A stretch of DNA of 64,000 nucleotides. It comes from Paenibacillus sp. FSL R5-0490. Lineage in GTDB: Bacteria > Bacillota > Bacilli > Bacillales > Cytobacillaceae. The stretch's first letter is position 1. Every line of letters begins with the position of its first letter. Made by a program: the position numbers and the translations under genes. A model generated the notes under the pieces. The model made no database searches, was not told the DNA's origin, and saw only the letters and a list, made by a program, of their open reading frames with translations. This document shows, one piece after another, positions 45,967 to 55,135 of this stretch. The stretch is taken from contig NZ_MRTQ01000022.1 in the NCBI RefSeq assembly GCF_001956215.1, forward strand, positions 22,256 through 86,255, read 5' to 3'.

Positions 45967-47175
45967 TTAAATGGCTGGAAAGCGTACCACAACGTTTGTT
46001 CCGTGCCCCAAAGCCGTGTCGAAATGAATGGTGCCTTTATATTTTTCCACTATCTCAAAGCAAATCATCATACCCAGCCCGGTGCCTTTGCTTTTCAGCG
46101 AATAAAAAGGCGTTCCGAGTGAGGCAACTTCTGATTCGGTCATCCCTCTGCCCTGGTCGGTAACCTTTATGGCAACAAAATCTTTTTCCCTTGCAGCCGT
46201 GATCTGAACGATATCCCCCAGCTCCGATGCCTCAATCGCATTTTTAATAATATTGATCAGCAATTGCTTAAACTCCAGGCGGTTCACGGCGATATGACAA
46301 TCATCCGGAACATTTACTTCAATCCGGTTATCATGCAGCAGCCCATACGAATACAGTAAATCCGCCACACTCTGCAGAACAGCCTTGACCTCCACTGTTT
46401 CAGATGCAATCTCTTTTTCCGGTTTCGCAACAGACAGAAATTGAGAAATCACCTGCTCAGCTGTATTTAACTCATCAACCATCAGCGAAATCTGTCCTTT
46501 TCGGCTGGAAGAAAAGGAAGGATCCTGTTCAAATAACTGCAGAAAACCCTTCACCACGGTCAGAGGATTCCTGACTTCATGCGCAACCGCAGCTGCCAGC
46601 TGGCCCGTTATCTTCAAGCGCCCAGACTGCTGAATTTGTTCATAATAGAGCTGCTGTTTTTTTATCCTCCCATTCGTTAAGAAAAAAATAAAAAAAACAA
46701 TCACCTGGCTTGCAAAAAAGTTAATCACATTCCCTATTAAATCCTGCTGTATATAGGCATATTGATGACCGTGATCAACAGCCGCAATATAACCAAACAA
46801 AAGCACCGAACCCGCACAATTGAGAACCAGCGAAAAATAAAAAATCCTGGAATCAAAAAACAGGATCGAAAGGGCGGGAATCAGACACAGAAAAATAAAA
46901 TTCGACCAGGTCTCCGGATATAAAAAAAACAGCGTATAAAAGTAAACAGACGAAACAATCGTGATTATCACTCTATGTACAAACGTATCAGCCCGGGGAT
47001 ACAGCAGCAGACAGACCGACAGAATGAGGACCAGCACCAGATTCAGCATATAGCCAGCCCCGAAGTCACCCATCCGCGGATTACCCGCCACCAGCCCCAT
47101 AATCATAATGGCGATCACAATAAACGCCACAATATGATAGATCTTTTTATTGGATTTATTATTAAACTCCTTCAT
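45967..47175 (-). CDS. Membrane sensor histidine kinase (sporulation-kinase-like)
   Basis: 402 residues. Six hydrophobic segments (about 10-165) act as the sensor. The HisKA H-box is AAVAHEVRNPLTVVKGFLQ (His about 200); the HATPase_c domain has INIIKNAIEAS (N box), DQGRGM (G1) and KGTGLGMMIC (G2). Overall it resembles KinB/KinC/KinD-type Bacillus kinases that feed Spo0F/Spo0A. No adjacent response regulator, consistent with a phosphorelay kinase. The link to sporulation is inferred. Confidence 0.87.
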   Translation of the reverse strand: MKEFNNKSNKKIYHIVAFIVIAIMIMGLVAGNPRMGDFGAGYMLNLVLVLILSVCLLLYPRADTFVHRVIITIVSSVYFYTLFFLYPETWSNFIFLCLIPALSILFFDSRIFYFSLVLNCAGSVLLFGYIAAVDHGHQYAYIQQDLIGNVINFFASQVIVFFIFFLTNGRIKKQQLYYEQIQQSGRLKITGQLAAAVAHEVRNPLTVVKGFLQLFEQDPSFSSSRKGQISLMVDELNTAEQVISQFLSVAKPEKEIASETVEVKAVLQSVADLLYSYGLLHDNRIEVNVPDDCHIAVNRLEFKQLLINIIKNAIEASELGDIVQITAAREKDFVAIKVTDQGRGMTESEVASLGTPFYSLKSKGTGLGMMICFEIVEKYKGTIHFDTALGHGTNVVVRFPAI

Positions 47176-47310
47176 ACATACCCCTTTGGTTATCTATATC
47201 GTACCTATTAAAATATATCATGATTTGGGCTGCTATGGGAAAATAGGATTAATTTGTATTCCATTAAACATAAGGGTGAACCGCAGCAAGAATCTAAGCA
47301 TTCGCCGCGG

Positions 47311-47802
47311 TCAGGCAGTGCATTTATTGATTTTAAATTTTTTAAGCAGTTCAAGGAATGCCCCGATGAGCAAACGGGCCAGTGGCACAGTCAGCGGCAG
47401 CAGGATAAACGCATAAAGGGTTCCCCAAATTAAAACACCCTCGACATTAATACCTGCAGCTTCACTTGCTGTATAAGTTCTGAGGCTTCCTCCCCTTAGA
47501 GCATACTCTCCAAATAAGGCACCAATCGTCCCGGTGTAAAGACTGTTAAACAAGGCTGAGATTATGCTCAGAAACCACAGCTTTTTATTTGAAACATTAT
47601 CTTGTCTGGCAAAATAAAACCCTAATATGGAAAAGGTAATGGTAAAGGGGGGGAACGTCGCGTAATATACCCATCTCTCGCCAGCCAAAGAGGTAAAGCC
47701 GCCAGCCAGCCCCTGTGCCGCCCCCATAAACAGAAAGGAAAAACAAAGGGATATAACAAAACCAAAAATCAGGCCAAATATAATTCCTTTTATAGTTTTC
47801 AT
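47311..47802 (-). CDS. Small membrane protein, four TM segments
   Basis: 163 residues with four predicted membrane helices and no recognisable domain (GIIFGLIFGFVISLCFSFLFM at the N-terminus). ATG 47802 is preferred because GGTG lies 5 bases upstream; ATG 47817, which overlaps the preceding stop codon, has no clear site. Translated right after the DUF2306-like gene, so probably co-expressed. Confidence 0.65.
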   Translation of the reverse strand: MKTIKGIIFGLIFGFVISLCFSFLFMGAAQGLAGGFTSLAGERWVYYATFPPFTITFSILGFYFARQDNVSNKKLWFLSIISALFNSLYTGTIGALFGEYALRGGSLRTYTASEAAGINVEGVLIWGTLYAFILLPLTVPLARLLIGAFLELLKKFKINKCTA

Positions 47803-47813
47803 GGCTTCACCAT

Positions 47814-48530
47814 TCATTTACTTATTTCTTGGGCGGATGGCTTTGGTTTTCGGTTGTATTTTCGATCGTACTTGATGATGAAGCCAATCATAACAGGTAC
47901 CAGTATAAGGGTCGGCAGCAGCCAAAGGACCAGACTGGTTGACTTTATATTCAAGATCCTTGGCGCTCCAAACACAGTAAATGCCGTGACAGTTGAAATC
48001 CCGCAGGCAATCATGCCGCCAAAGTGTTCATACACCCAATGCATTTTCTTTGTCGGCGCCTTGAGCCAATACTTGAGCTGGATTCCAGCCAACAGTAGCC
48101 CGATCAGCGGAAAATAGGTCAGCAGGGTGGATTTCAATAGAATACCGTAGATGCTGATCCCTCCGCCTGCCAGTCCAAGAATGACTGCAGCCGTTATATC
48201 CAATGGATTCCGGTGTGCTTCCTTCCTCTTTTTATGGTTTAAAACGCGCATGCCATACAAAGCCGATACCGCGCTTAAAACAGAGATAAAAATCAGGAAC
48301 CAGGAGAAAGAAATCCTCCCGCTGTCCGCAGCCTCATCAAAAGCCACCCGGTATACGCCCATATAGAAGGCGGAGAGGGCGACAACGGTCATCGACCAGA
48401 CATACATCCAGCCGGTTCTATTATGCATCTTCCCTCCTTTTTTCGTTAAAAGCGGCAGCCAAAATAAAAGCAATGCCAAGAAGCCAGCCGCAATATGTGC
48501 CCCTCTAAAAACTGAAAACAGTTCTTCCAT
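47814..48530 (-). CDS. DUF2306-like multi-pass membrane protein
   Basis: 238 residues, seven hydrophobic segments with histidines facing the membrane (RGAHIAAGFLALLLFWLP, MHNRTGWMYVW, MHWVYEHFGGMIACG). This His arrangement recalls DUF2306/cytochrome-b561-like proteins. ATG 48530 has GAGGAAG upstream. Paired with the downstream small membrane protein. Confidence 0.6.
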   Translation of the reverse strand: MEELFSVFRGAHIAAGFLALLLFWLPLLTKKGGKMHNRTGWMYVWSMTVVALSAFYMGVYRVAFDEAADSGRISFSWFLIFISVLSAVSALYGMRVLNHKKRKEAHRNPLDITAAVILGLAGGGISIYGILLKSTLLTYFPLIGLLLAGIQLKYWLKAPTKKMHWVYEHFGGMIACGISTVTAFTVFGAPRILNIKSTSLVLWLLPTLILVPVMIGFIIKYDRKYNRKPKPSAQEISK

Positions 48531-48808
48531 GTCTTCCTCCTCTATAAAAAAATTCAATCTTCAAAGCCTCATCATATTTTTATGCCTTCTTTTAAAAAAG
48601 AATGTGAAGCACCTCTTCTGTTTGGTTAAAATATCCATTACTATTACTATATTAAATTATTTCGTGTTGAAATAGACAGATTACAAAAAATTTGGAGGAC
48701 AGATTCAATTTTACAGATGTAACTATGTTAATATTCTGTATATCAGGCTCTTGGATTTAAATTTAGCTAAAACAATCGTTCTCGAATTAATAATGAGGTG
48801 ATAGATCA

Positions 48809-49123
48809 ATGGAACAATATTTATATAAATTAAGATTAAAAGCACATTTCTTAAAAAGGGAAAGCTGGACGCAAACGGAAGAAGAGATTATCAGCCGCCA
48901 TTTCTTAAAACTCAAGGAAAATACTGAAGAGGGAAAAGTAATATTGGCAGGACGAACACTGAATGACGATGATACCGGATTTGGAATTGTTATCTTCGAA
49001 GCTGAAGATGAAACGAGTGCTGAACAATTCATGAGGGATGATCCTGCTATTTCTGAGGGTATGATGGAAGGGGAATTATTCCCTTATCGGGTAGCATTGA
49101 TGCGGGAAGGGAAGTCGAGGTAA
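48809..49123 (+). CDS. YciI-like family protein
   Basis: 104 residues, a ferredoxin-like alpha/beta fold of the YCII family: EEEIISRHFLKLKENTEEGKVILAGRTL, then GFGIVIFEAEDETSAEQFMRDDPAISEG. The family's His-Asp pair is visible (H34 in SRHFL; D in RDDPA). Activity unknown. RBS GAGGTG before ATG. The upstream gap (48558-48808) is AT-rich and shows only possible promoters. Confidence 0.8.
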   Translation: MEQYLYKLRLKAHFLKRESWTQTEEEIISRHFLKLKENTEEGKVILAGRTLNDDDTGFGIVIFEAEDETSAEQFMRDDPAISEGMMEGELFPYRVALMREGKSR

Positions 49124-49170
49124 AAGGTCTCCGGACGATAGAATAGCTACACAATAATGGAGGATGTATA

Positions 49171-49539
49171 TTGAGCTGGAAAAATGTTAAAGTAACCGGG
49201 ATTAATTCTATCGAAAAGTTAGTCAGTGAATTTGATGTTTCTGCTTTTAGTTTGCTGGGTGATTTGTTTGAGGAAGGTGAAGTAATACCTTATGCCGGAT
49301 TCAAAGTAAGAATTTATGAAACTCAAGACGACCAAAATGGATATCTAAGTTATATGAACTTAAAAATAAAGGACACAGTTGGAGTATATGAAGGGGCCAT
49401 TGGATATGGCAAGAACGAACAAACCGCACTTGAATCCATTCTTAACAATTTTATAACCAAAATCGAGGAATATAAGCTGAAAAAAAACGCTCCCATCACT
49501 CAAGATGATTTTTCTTTAGCAGATTATGATGAATTTTAA
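49171..49539 (+). CDS. Uncharacterised 122-residue protein
   Basis: TTG start with GGAGG upstream. I do not recognise the family. It is acidic with mixed alpha/beta pattern (PYAGFKVRIYETQ, GYGKNEQTALESILNNFITKIEEYK) and no signal peptide or membrane helix. Size and character resemble small immunity proteins, but there is no toxin beside it. Confidence 0.55.
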   Translation: MSWKNVKVTGINSIEKLVSEFDVSAFSLLGDLFEEGEVIPYAGFKVRIYETQDDQNGYLSYMNLKIKDTVGVYEGAIGYGKNEQTALESILNNFITKIEEYKLKKNAPITQDDFSLADYDEF

Positions 49540-49552
49540 TAAACAGCCAAAA

Positions 49553-49599
49553 GGTGCCTGACGCCTAAAGCAGCAGTATAGTTGGGGACGGGCACCTGT
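49553..49599. repeat. Palindromic element copy b
   Basis: GGTGCCTGACGCC ... TTGGGGACGGGCACC, a diverged copy between the convergent ends of two genes. Confidence 0.7.
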
Positions 49600-49605
49600 C
49601 CAATA

Positions 49606-49869
49606 TCACTTGTGAAGTTTCTCTTTGGAATTCTTTATCCTGAATTGCAGAATTACAGCAACCAGCAAGGATATCCATTGCAGATTGTATAGTATGATAG
49701 AATAGTTGGATTTTATAAGATATGCTGTTACAGAAAATACACCGGAAAGGAGGATAAGCAATACGACTATAATGGATATATTATTGTGTTTGCTTTTATT
49801 CTTATAAAGTAAGAAAACTATTATTACACTGAATAAAAGAGCATTCATAATTAATATCTTTTCCATCAT
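49606..49869 (-). CDS. Small membrane protein (three helices)
   Basis: 87 residues, three hydrophobic segments separated by short Lys/Asn loops (LLFSVIIVFLLYKNKSK; ISIIVVLLILLSGVFSVTAYLI; ILYNLQWISLLVAVILQF). RBS GGAGG before ATG 49869. Function unknown. Confidence 0.6.
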   Translation of the reverse strand: MMEKILIMNALLFSVIIVFLLYKNKSKHNNISIIVVLLILLSGVFSVTAYLIKSNYSIILYNLQWISLLVAVILQFRIKNSKEKLHK

Positions 49870-49910
49870 TAGTTATCCTCCCTAATCCAGGTTTAAGTAT
49901 TTCTGTTTCT

Positions 49911-51125
49911 TTATTTGTAATCATTTCTGGGACCTGCATCCATTACAACCTCTACCATATTGGAAGGCCCCATTCTGAGTTTAGGTCTATACTCAGAATC
50001 CGGTGAACTGTACAGCTCCAGTGGACTGATGATTACTCCATCCGGCGTATTATGGAGGATTCCAGGCACACAGGTATAAATGCGGTCATCATTGTTGGCA
50101 TTTTTGGCTGAGATCGTAACAGAGGTGCCGCTGTGATTATCTATACTCATGGACACTTTGTATCTGTAGAAAGAACCCGTTCCATTAGACTGGGCAGAGT
50201 AAACGACAGGCACGACTGCCAGGATGTCATTATTCAGCCTCAATTTAATTACTTCTGTCTTCGTTGAACTGTAATCTCTTCTGACATCTCCCATATGTTC
50301 AACTGCTCCGTTTGCATAACTTCTAAGTGGAGGTGTTCCGCTTGCACCAAACATGGCGACATCGATCTGCCTGCCATCCTTTGTATAAACCAGAGCATAA
50401 ATATCATAATCTGTTCCCGTTTTCCAGGAAACCGTGGCGGTAATCTGTGGTGTTTTTTCAATGATCACCGGCTTTTGGCCTTTGTCGAGACTGATTATGC
50501 CCTTCACCTTTTCAAGGGTGATCGTATTTTGAAATTGTTTGCTTTCGGCAGCAGCAGGAAGAGGCTGAACGGATTTAGTTTCAGCAGGCTTATTTTCCTC
50601 AGTGGAATCCACTTCCACACCGTAATTTTTACATAACCCTTCAAGCCCGGACTCAAATCCGCGCCAGATTGATTTTGCCTTTATCTGTCCATTCCTTACA
50701 TATAATTCTAAAACCACAATCCCATTTTCCTTTGTAAAACTCGATGGCGTTAACTCGATGGTCGTATGCCCCGCACATATCTCGGCTTTTAAATTCTTTA
50801 CATTCGAGAACCCCATGTGATTATCCTCTGTCAGAGTAATCGCTATTTTATGAATGCCTGCAGGAACTTTACTCATATCAAATTGAATAGTATGTACTAT
50901 CCTGGTCCCTTTAGTTTCAGCCGGCAATAGGGCTGCTGCACCGGAAGGACTCTTTGGCTGATTATAAAAAATAATCCCGCTGTCTCCTTGTACCTTATCT
51001 GAATCTGTTAAAAGGAAAGCAGTTAAGGAAATATCGATCAAATGAGACATATCGTAGCTAACGGTCACATAACCTTTTGGGGAACTTAATACTGTATTTC
51101 CCCCCATTTGCAGCATTGAATTCAA
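49911..51125 (-). CDS. Double TerD-domain protein
   Basis: About 404 residues with two TerD-like halves (about 1-185 and 205-400) and a Pro/Glu-rich linker. Each half has the TerD calcium-site signatures: SYDMSHLIDISLTAFLLTDSDKVQGDSGIIFYNQP and TGTDYDIYALVYTKDG. TerD proteins bind Ca2+ and occur in tellurite/stress-resistance operons; this one is solitary. The second half has lost parts of the acidic motif. TTG 51125 (AGGAG 8 bases upstream) is preferred to the GTG at 51134. Confidence 0.8.
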   Translation of the reverse strand: MNSMLQMGGNTVLSSPKGYVTVSYDMSHLIDISLTAFLLTDSDKVQGDSGIIFYNQPKSPSGAAALLPAETKGTRIVHTIQFDMSKVPAGIHKIAITLTEDNHMGFSNVKNLKAEICAGHTTIELTPSSFTKENGIVVLELYVRNGQIKAKSIWRGFESGLEGLCKNYGVEVDSTEENKPAETKSVQPLPAAAESKQFQNTITLEKVKGIISLDKGQKPVIIEKTPQITATVSWKTGTDYDIYALVYTKDGRQIDVAMFGASGTPPLRSYANGAVEHMGDVRRDYSSTKTEVIKLRLNNDILAVVPVVYSAQSNGTGSFYRYKVSMSIDNHSGTSVTISAKNANNDDRIYTCVPGILHNTPDGVIISPLELYSSPDSEYRPKLRMGPSNMVEVVMDAGPRNDYK

Positions 51126-51300
51126 TTCAACCACTCCTGTTTCTCTATTTAATTCTTTATATTAAAATGATAATCTCACTGTAAATTATACCATTTTATT
51201 GAAACCATATAGGTGAAAACTACTGCAAATTAAAAAGCAGCCACAATACAGCAGCTGCTTCAAAAAGGGGGCCAGGCACCTGTGCCCCTGCGTTTCCTTT

Positions 51301-51849
51301 CTATAGCTTCGGATACACGACAGTCCCATCTTCTTCAATGATTGGCATGGCTCCCCACTTCCCCAATTCATGTGGGATGATCTTCGGATTTCCCTTAGCA
51401 TCAGGAATGAGATGGCACACATCCCATCCATTTGCCTTCAGCCAGTTGCTGATGAGAAGGCGGTGGCATCTTGCCGGATGATATTCCGAACACATATAGA
51501 CGAGCGTCGTTTCTGCGGCCTGTTCCTTGAGCTGCTCCAAAGCAGACTGAAAATCATCTGTCAGTGTATAATCCGCATAGTTGTGAAACGAACGGTTATT
51601 CCACCCTTCGTTCAATTGCTCCCCTACCTGGCCAGACATTCTCCTTCTTCCGCCAAGACCGGGAAAATGGCGATAATGAATCCCCGCTTCTTTCAGCCAC
51701 TGGATCATGTTTTCTTTTTTAAAATGTGAATTCCTGCGGCTTGCAGGAAATGCCCGGACATCTGCCACAAAACTAACTTCAGCTGCTCCCAGCAGCTTTA
51801 AAAACTGTTCGATCGAATGGTTATAATGTCCAATCGTATAGACTTTCAA
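51301..51849 (-). CDS. DUF488 family protein
   Basis: 182 residues: TIGHYNHSIEQFLKLLGAAEV and VADVRAFPASRRNSHF, then LVYMCSEYHPARCHRLLISN with the Cys/His pair seen in DUF488. Family function not established (related to restriction-like or nucleotide-acting folds). Monocistronic. The reverse half of a palindromic element (CCAGGCACCTGTG) lies just past its stop. Confidence 0.82.
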   Translation of the reverse strand: MKVYTIGHYNHSIEQFLKLLGAAEVSFVADVRAFPASRRNSHFKKENMIQWLKEAGIHYRHFPGLGGRRRMSGQVGEQLNEGWNNRSFHNYADYTLTDDFQSALEQLKEQAAETTLVYMCSEYHPARCHRLLISNWLKANGWDVCHLIPDAKGNPKIIPHELGKWGAMPIIEEDGTVVYPKL

Positions 51850-51928
51850 GATTATCTTCCCCTTAAAACAAAGACTCTGTTGCTCAGGTTGCTGTATCCT
51901 TTACGCTGATTGCAAAGGGCATGCTGCT

Positions 51929-52384
51929 TCAGCCATATTTCTTCTGATGCTCTTTTTTTCGCTTAAGATAATCCGGATCCTCCCGCGCGAGCTTCCATTT
52001 TTCCATAAAGATGGAAGCCGATTCTGCCTTCTCCGGATCATTCTGCCTTTCGTTTACCTTGCCATTCTCATCATATTTCTTCCCGCCTTTGTAATTCGTA
52101 TACCTGCGGGCTCGTGTATATCCCATCTGCAGAAATTTCCTCGCCATGTCCATCCCGACAAAATCTTCTTTCTCCTTATAATCAAGAAACATCTGATAAA
52201 TTTTATCGGATGACTCCTCAGCGATTACCGGAGTCTTAAATCGCCAATGCTTCAGGATTTCACTCTTATAAGGCTCCACCAGCAGCACACCCTGTTCTCC
52301 CCTGCCAACCCTATACAGTTCAGGATTCTTGCGAAAATCTATTGTGTCAAAATCCAAATCGTAATCGAAAGCCATATCTGCCAC
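51929..52384 (-). CDS. DUF4385 family protein
   Basis: 151 residues: FDYDLDFDTIDFRKNPELYRVGRGEQGVLLVEPYKSEI and DYLKRKKEHQKKYG at the end, typical of DUF4385. Cytoplasmic, rich in charged residues, no known activity. Confidence 0.8.
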   Translation of the reverse strand: MADMAFDYDLDFDTIDFRKNPELYRVGRGEQGVLLVEPYKSEILKHWRFKTPVIAEESSDKIYQMFLDYKEKEDFVGMDMARKFLQMGYTRARRYTNYKGGKKYDENGKVNERQNDPEKAESASIFMEKWKLAREDPDYLKRKKEHQKKYG

Positions 52385-52519
52385 CCTTTTTATATTGGGT
52401 TTACCCTTGGCAGGCTTTTTGTATGCAGAGTAGGGTTATTTAGTGCTTTCAGGAAGCAATGGGGTGGTACTGGTGTTCATTGTACACATAAAAACGGGCT
52501 TTTTTAACGAAAAGTTTTA

Positions 52520-52548
52520 TTGACAATTCAGCTATTTAGTCATACTAT
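52520..52548 (+). promoter_or_regulatory. Promoter of the PadR-DUF1048-ABC operon
   Basis: TTGACA, 17 bases, TACTAT: a strong sigma-A promoter. The -10 runs into ATACTAGTAATAAGTAAC, which recurs in part (TAGTAAGTAATAC) before the ABC genes at 54287 and may be the PadR operator. Confidence 0.72.
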
Positions 52549-52582
52549 ATACTAGTAATAAGTAACACAGAATACCGGTAAA

Positions 52583-52924
52583 ATGGAGATGAAGAATTTG
52601 GAAAACATCACAGAAATGCTGAAAGGGGTGCTTGAGGGTTGTGTGCTTGAGATCATCAGCCGCGGAGAAACTTATGGCTATGAAATCACGCAACAGCTGC
52701 GGGAACTTGGCTTCACTGATGTGGTTGAAGGGACTGTTTATACAATTACCATGCGACTTGAGAAAAACAATCTGGTGAACATCGAGAAAAAGCCATCCAC
52801 TATGGGACCTCCGAGAAAATTTTACACACTTAACGCAGCAGGTCAAGAGCATCTTGAAATTTTTTGGAAAAAATGGGATTTCGTCTCGGGCAAAATTGAC
52901 GAACTCAAAACGAAAATAAAATAA
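52583..52924 (+). CDS. PadR family transcriptional regulator
   Basis: About 113 residues. PadR winged helix: LEIISRGETYGYEITQQLRELGF and VEGTVYTITMRLEKNNLVNIEKKPSTMGPPRKFYTLN. Members repress adjacent efflux or stress genes and are released by ligands. It leads an operon-like run with three DUF1048 genes and the ABC exporter, a known association. The start could be ATG 52583 or the ATG two codons later. Confidence 0.9.
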   Translation: MEMKNLENITEMLKGVLEGCVLEIISRGETYGYEITQQLRELGFTDVVEGTVYTITMRLEKNNLVNIEKKPSTMGPPRKFYTLNAAGQEHLEIFWKKWDFVSGKIDELKTKIK

Positions 52925-52939
52925 AAAAGGAGAAGTAAT

Positions 52940-53275
52940 ATGATGAGTATTTTTGAAAAAATCTTTGGCGATTTTAGCGAAAAGAAAGCATGGCGTGAAA
53001 TGGAAAACCGTGCAAAATCCTTACCTGAAGACTACTGGAAAGCCTACAAAGCAATGCAAAAATATCTCTGGAACACTGGCGGCGTGATGGATTGGCAAGA
53101 AACAAAATTCGTTTTTAATCACATCATCGACCTTCTTGAAGAGGCCGCAGCCGATGGCAAAGGCGTTAAAGAAGTTACTGGCAATGATGTAGCAGCCTTC
53201 TGTGATGATCTTGCCATTGATGCAAAATCATGGGTTGATAAGCAACGGCAAAAACTCAACGATACGATTAAATAA
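52940..53275 (+). CDS. DUF1048 protein, paralogue 1
   Basis: 111 residues: KAWREMENRAKSLPEDYWKAYKAMQKYLWNTGG and GVKEVTGNDVAAFCDDL, defining DUF1048. All-helical small protein, commonly next to PadR regulators. Biochemical role unknown. RBS AAAGGAG. Confidence 0.87.
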   Translation: MMSIFEKIFGDFSEKKAWREMENRAKSLPEDYWKAYKAMQKYLWNTGGVMDWQETKFVFNHIIDLLEEAAADGKGVKEVTGNDVAAFCDDLAIDAKSWVDKQRQKLNDTIK

Positions 53276-53310
53276 TAGAACTTTACTTTAGTATCTTAAA
53301 GGAGACTACA

Positions 53311-53664
53311 ATGAACTTTTTAGAAAAAATAACCGGCAGCGATATGACTAAAGCAATGAAAGATTTTGAAGAGCGGGCAAAAATCTTGCCAGCTGAATAT
53401 CAAAGTGCCTGGCAAGAAATTAAAAGTAATCTCTGGGTTCATGGAGATTTCACCGGTCGTAGTCTGATGCCCATCCTTGACAGTATTCTTGAACTACTTG
53501 AAGTTACATCAGCAGACGGCCAGAGCATCGAAGAAGTACTAGGAGATGATATCAGCGGCTTCTGTGCAGCGCTTGTTGGTGGCGAAGGAGCAAAATCTTA
53601 TCGAGATAAATGGCGTGACCAACTCAACAAGAACGTCGCAAGAAAATTAGGAGGACTAAAATGA
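53311..53664 (+). CDS. DUF1048 protein, paralogue 2
   Basis: 117 residues, colinear with its neighbours (FEERAKILPAEYQSAWQEIKSNLW; SIEEVLGDDISGFCAALV) but well diverged, so the duplication is not recent. Ends 4 bases past the start of paralogue 3 (ATGA overlap), indicating translational coupling. Confidence 0.87.
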   Translation: MNFLEKITGSDMTKAMKDFEERAKILPAEYQSAWQEIKSNLWVHGDFTGRSLMPILDSILELLEVTSADGQSIEEVLGDDISGFCAALVGGEGAKSYRDKWRDQLNKNVARKLGGLK

Positions 53665-53993
53665 GCATCAAAAAAATCATTGAAGGCAAAAAAGAATGGA
53701 GAGCCCATGTTTCACGTGTCAAAGCGCTTCCACAAGATTACCAAATTGTCTATAAAGAGATCCAAAAATATCTCTTCAAAGTCGGTCCTGTTGAGCTAAA
53801 CAATGGTATCGGACTGCTTTCTGACATTCTGAGCTTCTTTGAAGAAGGAGCTGCAGCTGAAAAAGGTGTGCTTGAAGTCACAGGAACAGACGTTGCTGCT
53901 TTCTGCGATGCACTTATTGATGATTCAAAAACTTATGCTGATCTCTATCAAGAATCGATCAATCAAAAAGTCGATAAGGCTATGAAAAAATAG
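53661..53993 (+). CDS. DUF1048 protein, paralogue 3
   Basis: 110 residues: RAHVSRVKALPQDYQIVYKEIQKYLFK and GVLEVTGTDVAAFCDALIDD. RBS AGGAGG lies inside the end of paralogue 2. Third of the tandem set. Confidence 0.87.
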   Translation: MSIKKIIEGKKEWRAHVSRVKALPQDYQIVYKEIQKYLFKVGPVELNNGIGLLSDILSFFEEGAAAEKGVLEVTGTDVAAFCDALIDDSKTYADLYQESINQKVDKAMKK

Positions 53994-54050
53994 AAGGAAT
54001 TTAATAAACATGTTATCTCGTTCCTTCTTCCATTAAACAGATACGAATAA

Positions 54051-54199
54051 ATTGAGTTGTTCGAATCCGGTGCGGCAGAAGACAGACAACTCCTGGACAT
54101 CCCAGGTTCGACTTGACGTCCTTTGCCAGCGAACTAGTGGCAAACGCTAATAACTTTGTCGACAAGTATCGTGAAGATTTGAATGAGATCGATTTTTAA
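54051..54199 (+). pseudogene. Broken fourth DUF1048 copy
   Basis: Two frames join across one missing T: IELFESGAAEDRQLLDIPG then FDLTSFASELVANANNFVDK to a stop at 54197. It aligns with the C-terminal half of the intact DUF1048 proteins. No N-terminal half remains (TAA just upstream). Confidence 0.75.
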
Positions 54200-54224
54200 A
54201 AAAGGAACTTCAATAAATAGTCCG

Positions 54225-54280
54225 ACTGAATAGCTGGTTACAAATGTGGTGCCACCTTCACTATTCAGTTATATTTTTAT
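54225..54280 (+). terminator. Terminator-like hairpin before the ABC genes
   Basis: ACTGAATAG and CTATTCAGT arms with inner GTGG/CCAC pairing, followed by TTATATTTTTAT. It separates the PadR-DUF1048 genes from the ABC transporter. Confidence 0.65.
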
Positions 54281-54286
54281 CCCGGT

Positions 54287-54315
54287 AGTAAGTAATACAG
54301 ATTATCTGTGATACT
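54287..54315. promoter_or_regulatory. Candidate PadR operator before the ABC genes
   Basis: ACAGATTATCTGT (54297-54309) is a 13-bp palindrome within a longer imperfect dyad flanked by TAGTAAGTAATAC, which echoes the sequence at the upstream PadR promoter. Confidence 0.5.
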
Positions 54316-54373
54316 AAGTAGATGGTATTTTAGGCAATCAAGCTCCCATCATTTTTATAAGGAGGAAAAAAGT

Positions 54374-55135
54374 ATGAGTAATGCAGCGATTTCTGTAAAA
54401 GGGCTGAAAAAATCCTTTAAAGACAAGGAAGTCTTAAAGGGGGTGGATTTTGAAGTGTGGCGTGGCGAAATTTTCGCATTGCTGGGCTCAAATGGAGCAG
54501 GCAAGACAACGACGGTCAACACCCTCTCGACGCTGATGAGGCCCGATGGCGGCGAAGCAGCTATTTGCGGCTTTGACTCCCGGCGTCAACCGGATCATGT
54601 TCGCCAGAGCATCAGCCTGACAGGACAATTCTCAAGCTTAGACGGCATGCTGACAGGAAGAGAAAATCTGATGATGATCGCCAAGCTTCGCGGAGTTTCC
54701 AATCCCGCTCAAGTCGCCGACAATCTGCTTGCAAAATTCAGCCTTACCGATGCGGCCAACCGACGGGCGGACCAATATTCCGGCGGGATGAAGCGCCGGA
54801 TTGACATTGCCATGAGCCTGATCGGGACGCCAGCCGTTATTTTTCTTGATGAACCGACGACAGGACTTGACCCCGAAGCGCGTATTGAAGTCTGGAATAC
54901 CATAAAGGAACTTGCTGGCAGCGGCACGACCATCCTGCTGACGACCCAGTACCTGGAGGAAGCCGAACAACTGGCGGACCGTATCGCCATCCTGCATGGC
55001 GGAAAAATCATTACGACCGGTACCCTTTCCGAACTTAAAGAGATGTTCCCGCCTGCGAAAGTGGAGTATATCGAGAAGCAGCCGACATTGGAGGAAATTT
55101 TCCTCGCAATCATCGGCAAAAAGGAGGAAATGTAA
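54374..55135 (+). CDS. ABC transporter ATP-binding protein (DrrA-like)
   Basis: 253 residues. Walker A LLGSNGAGKTTTVNTL, signature QYSGGMKRRIDIAMSL, Walker B VIFLDEPTTGLDP, His-switch replaced by TQYLEEAEQLADRIAIL as usual in the DrrA/CcmA drug-export group. Only one nucleotide-binding domain, so it works as a dimer with the permease whose start abuts it. ATG 54374 has AAGGAGGA upstream. GC-richer than the DUF1048 genes beside it. Confidence 0.92.
   Translation: MSNAAISVKGLKKSFKDKEVLKGVDFEVWRGEIFALLGSNGAGKTTTVNTLSTLMRPDGGEAAICGFDSRRQPDHVRQSISLTGQFSSLDGMLTGRENLMMIAKLRGVSNPAQVADNLLAKFSLTDAANRRADQYSGGMKRRIDIAMSLIGTPAVIFLDEPTTGLDPEARIEVWNTIKELAGSGTTILLTTQYLEEAEQLADRIAILHGGKIITTGTLSELKEMFPPAKVEYIEKQPTLEEIFLAIIGKKEEM

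Noticed and set aside
51241..51300. Full copy of the palindromic element after DUF488
   Set aside because: Only one half (CCAGGCACCTGTG) is present and the left end does not match, so it was not listed as a copy.
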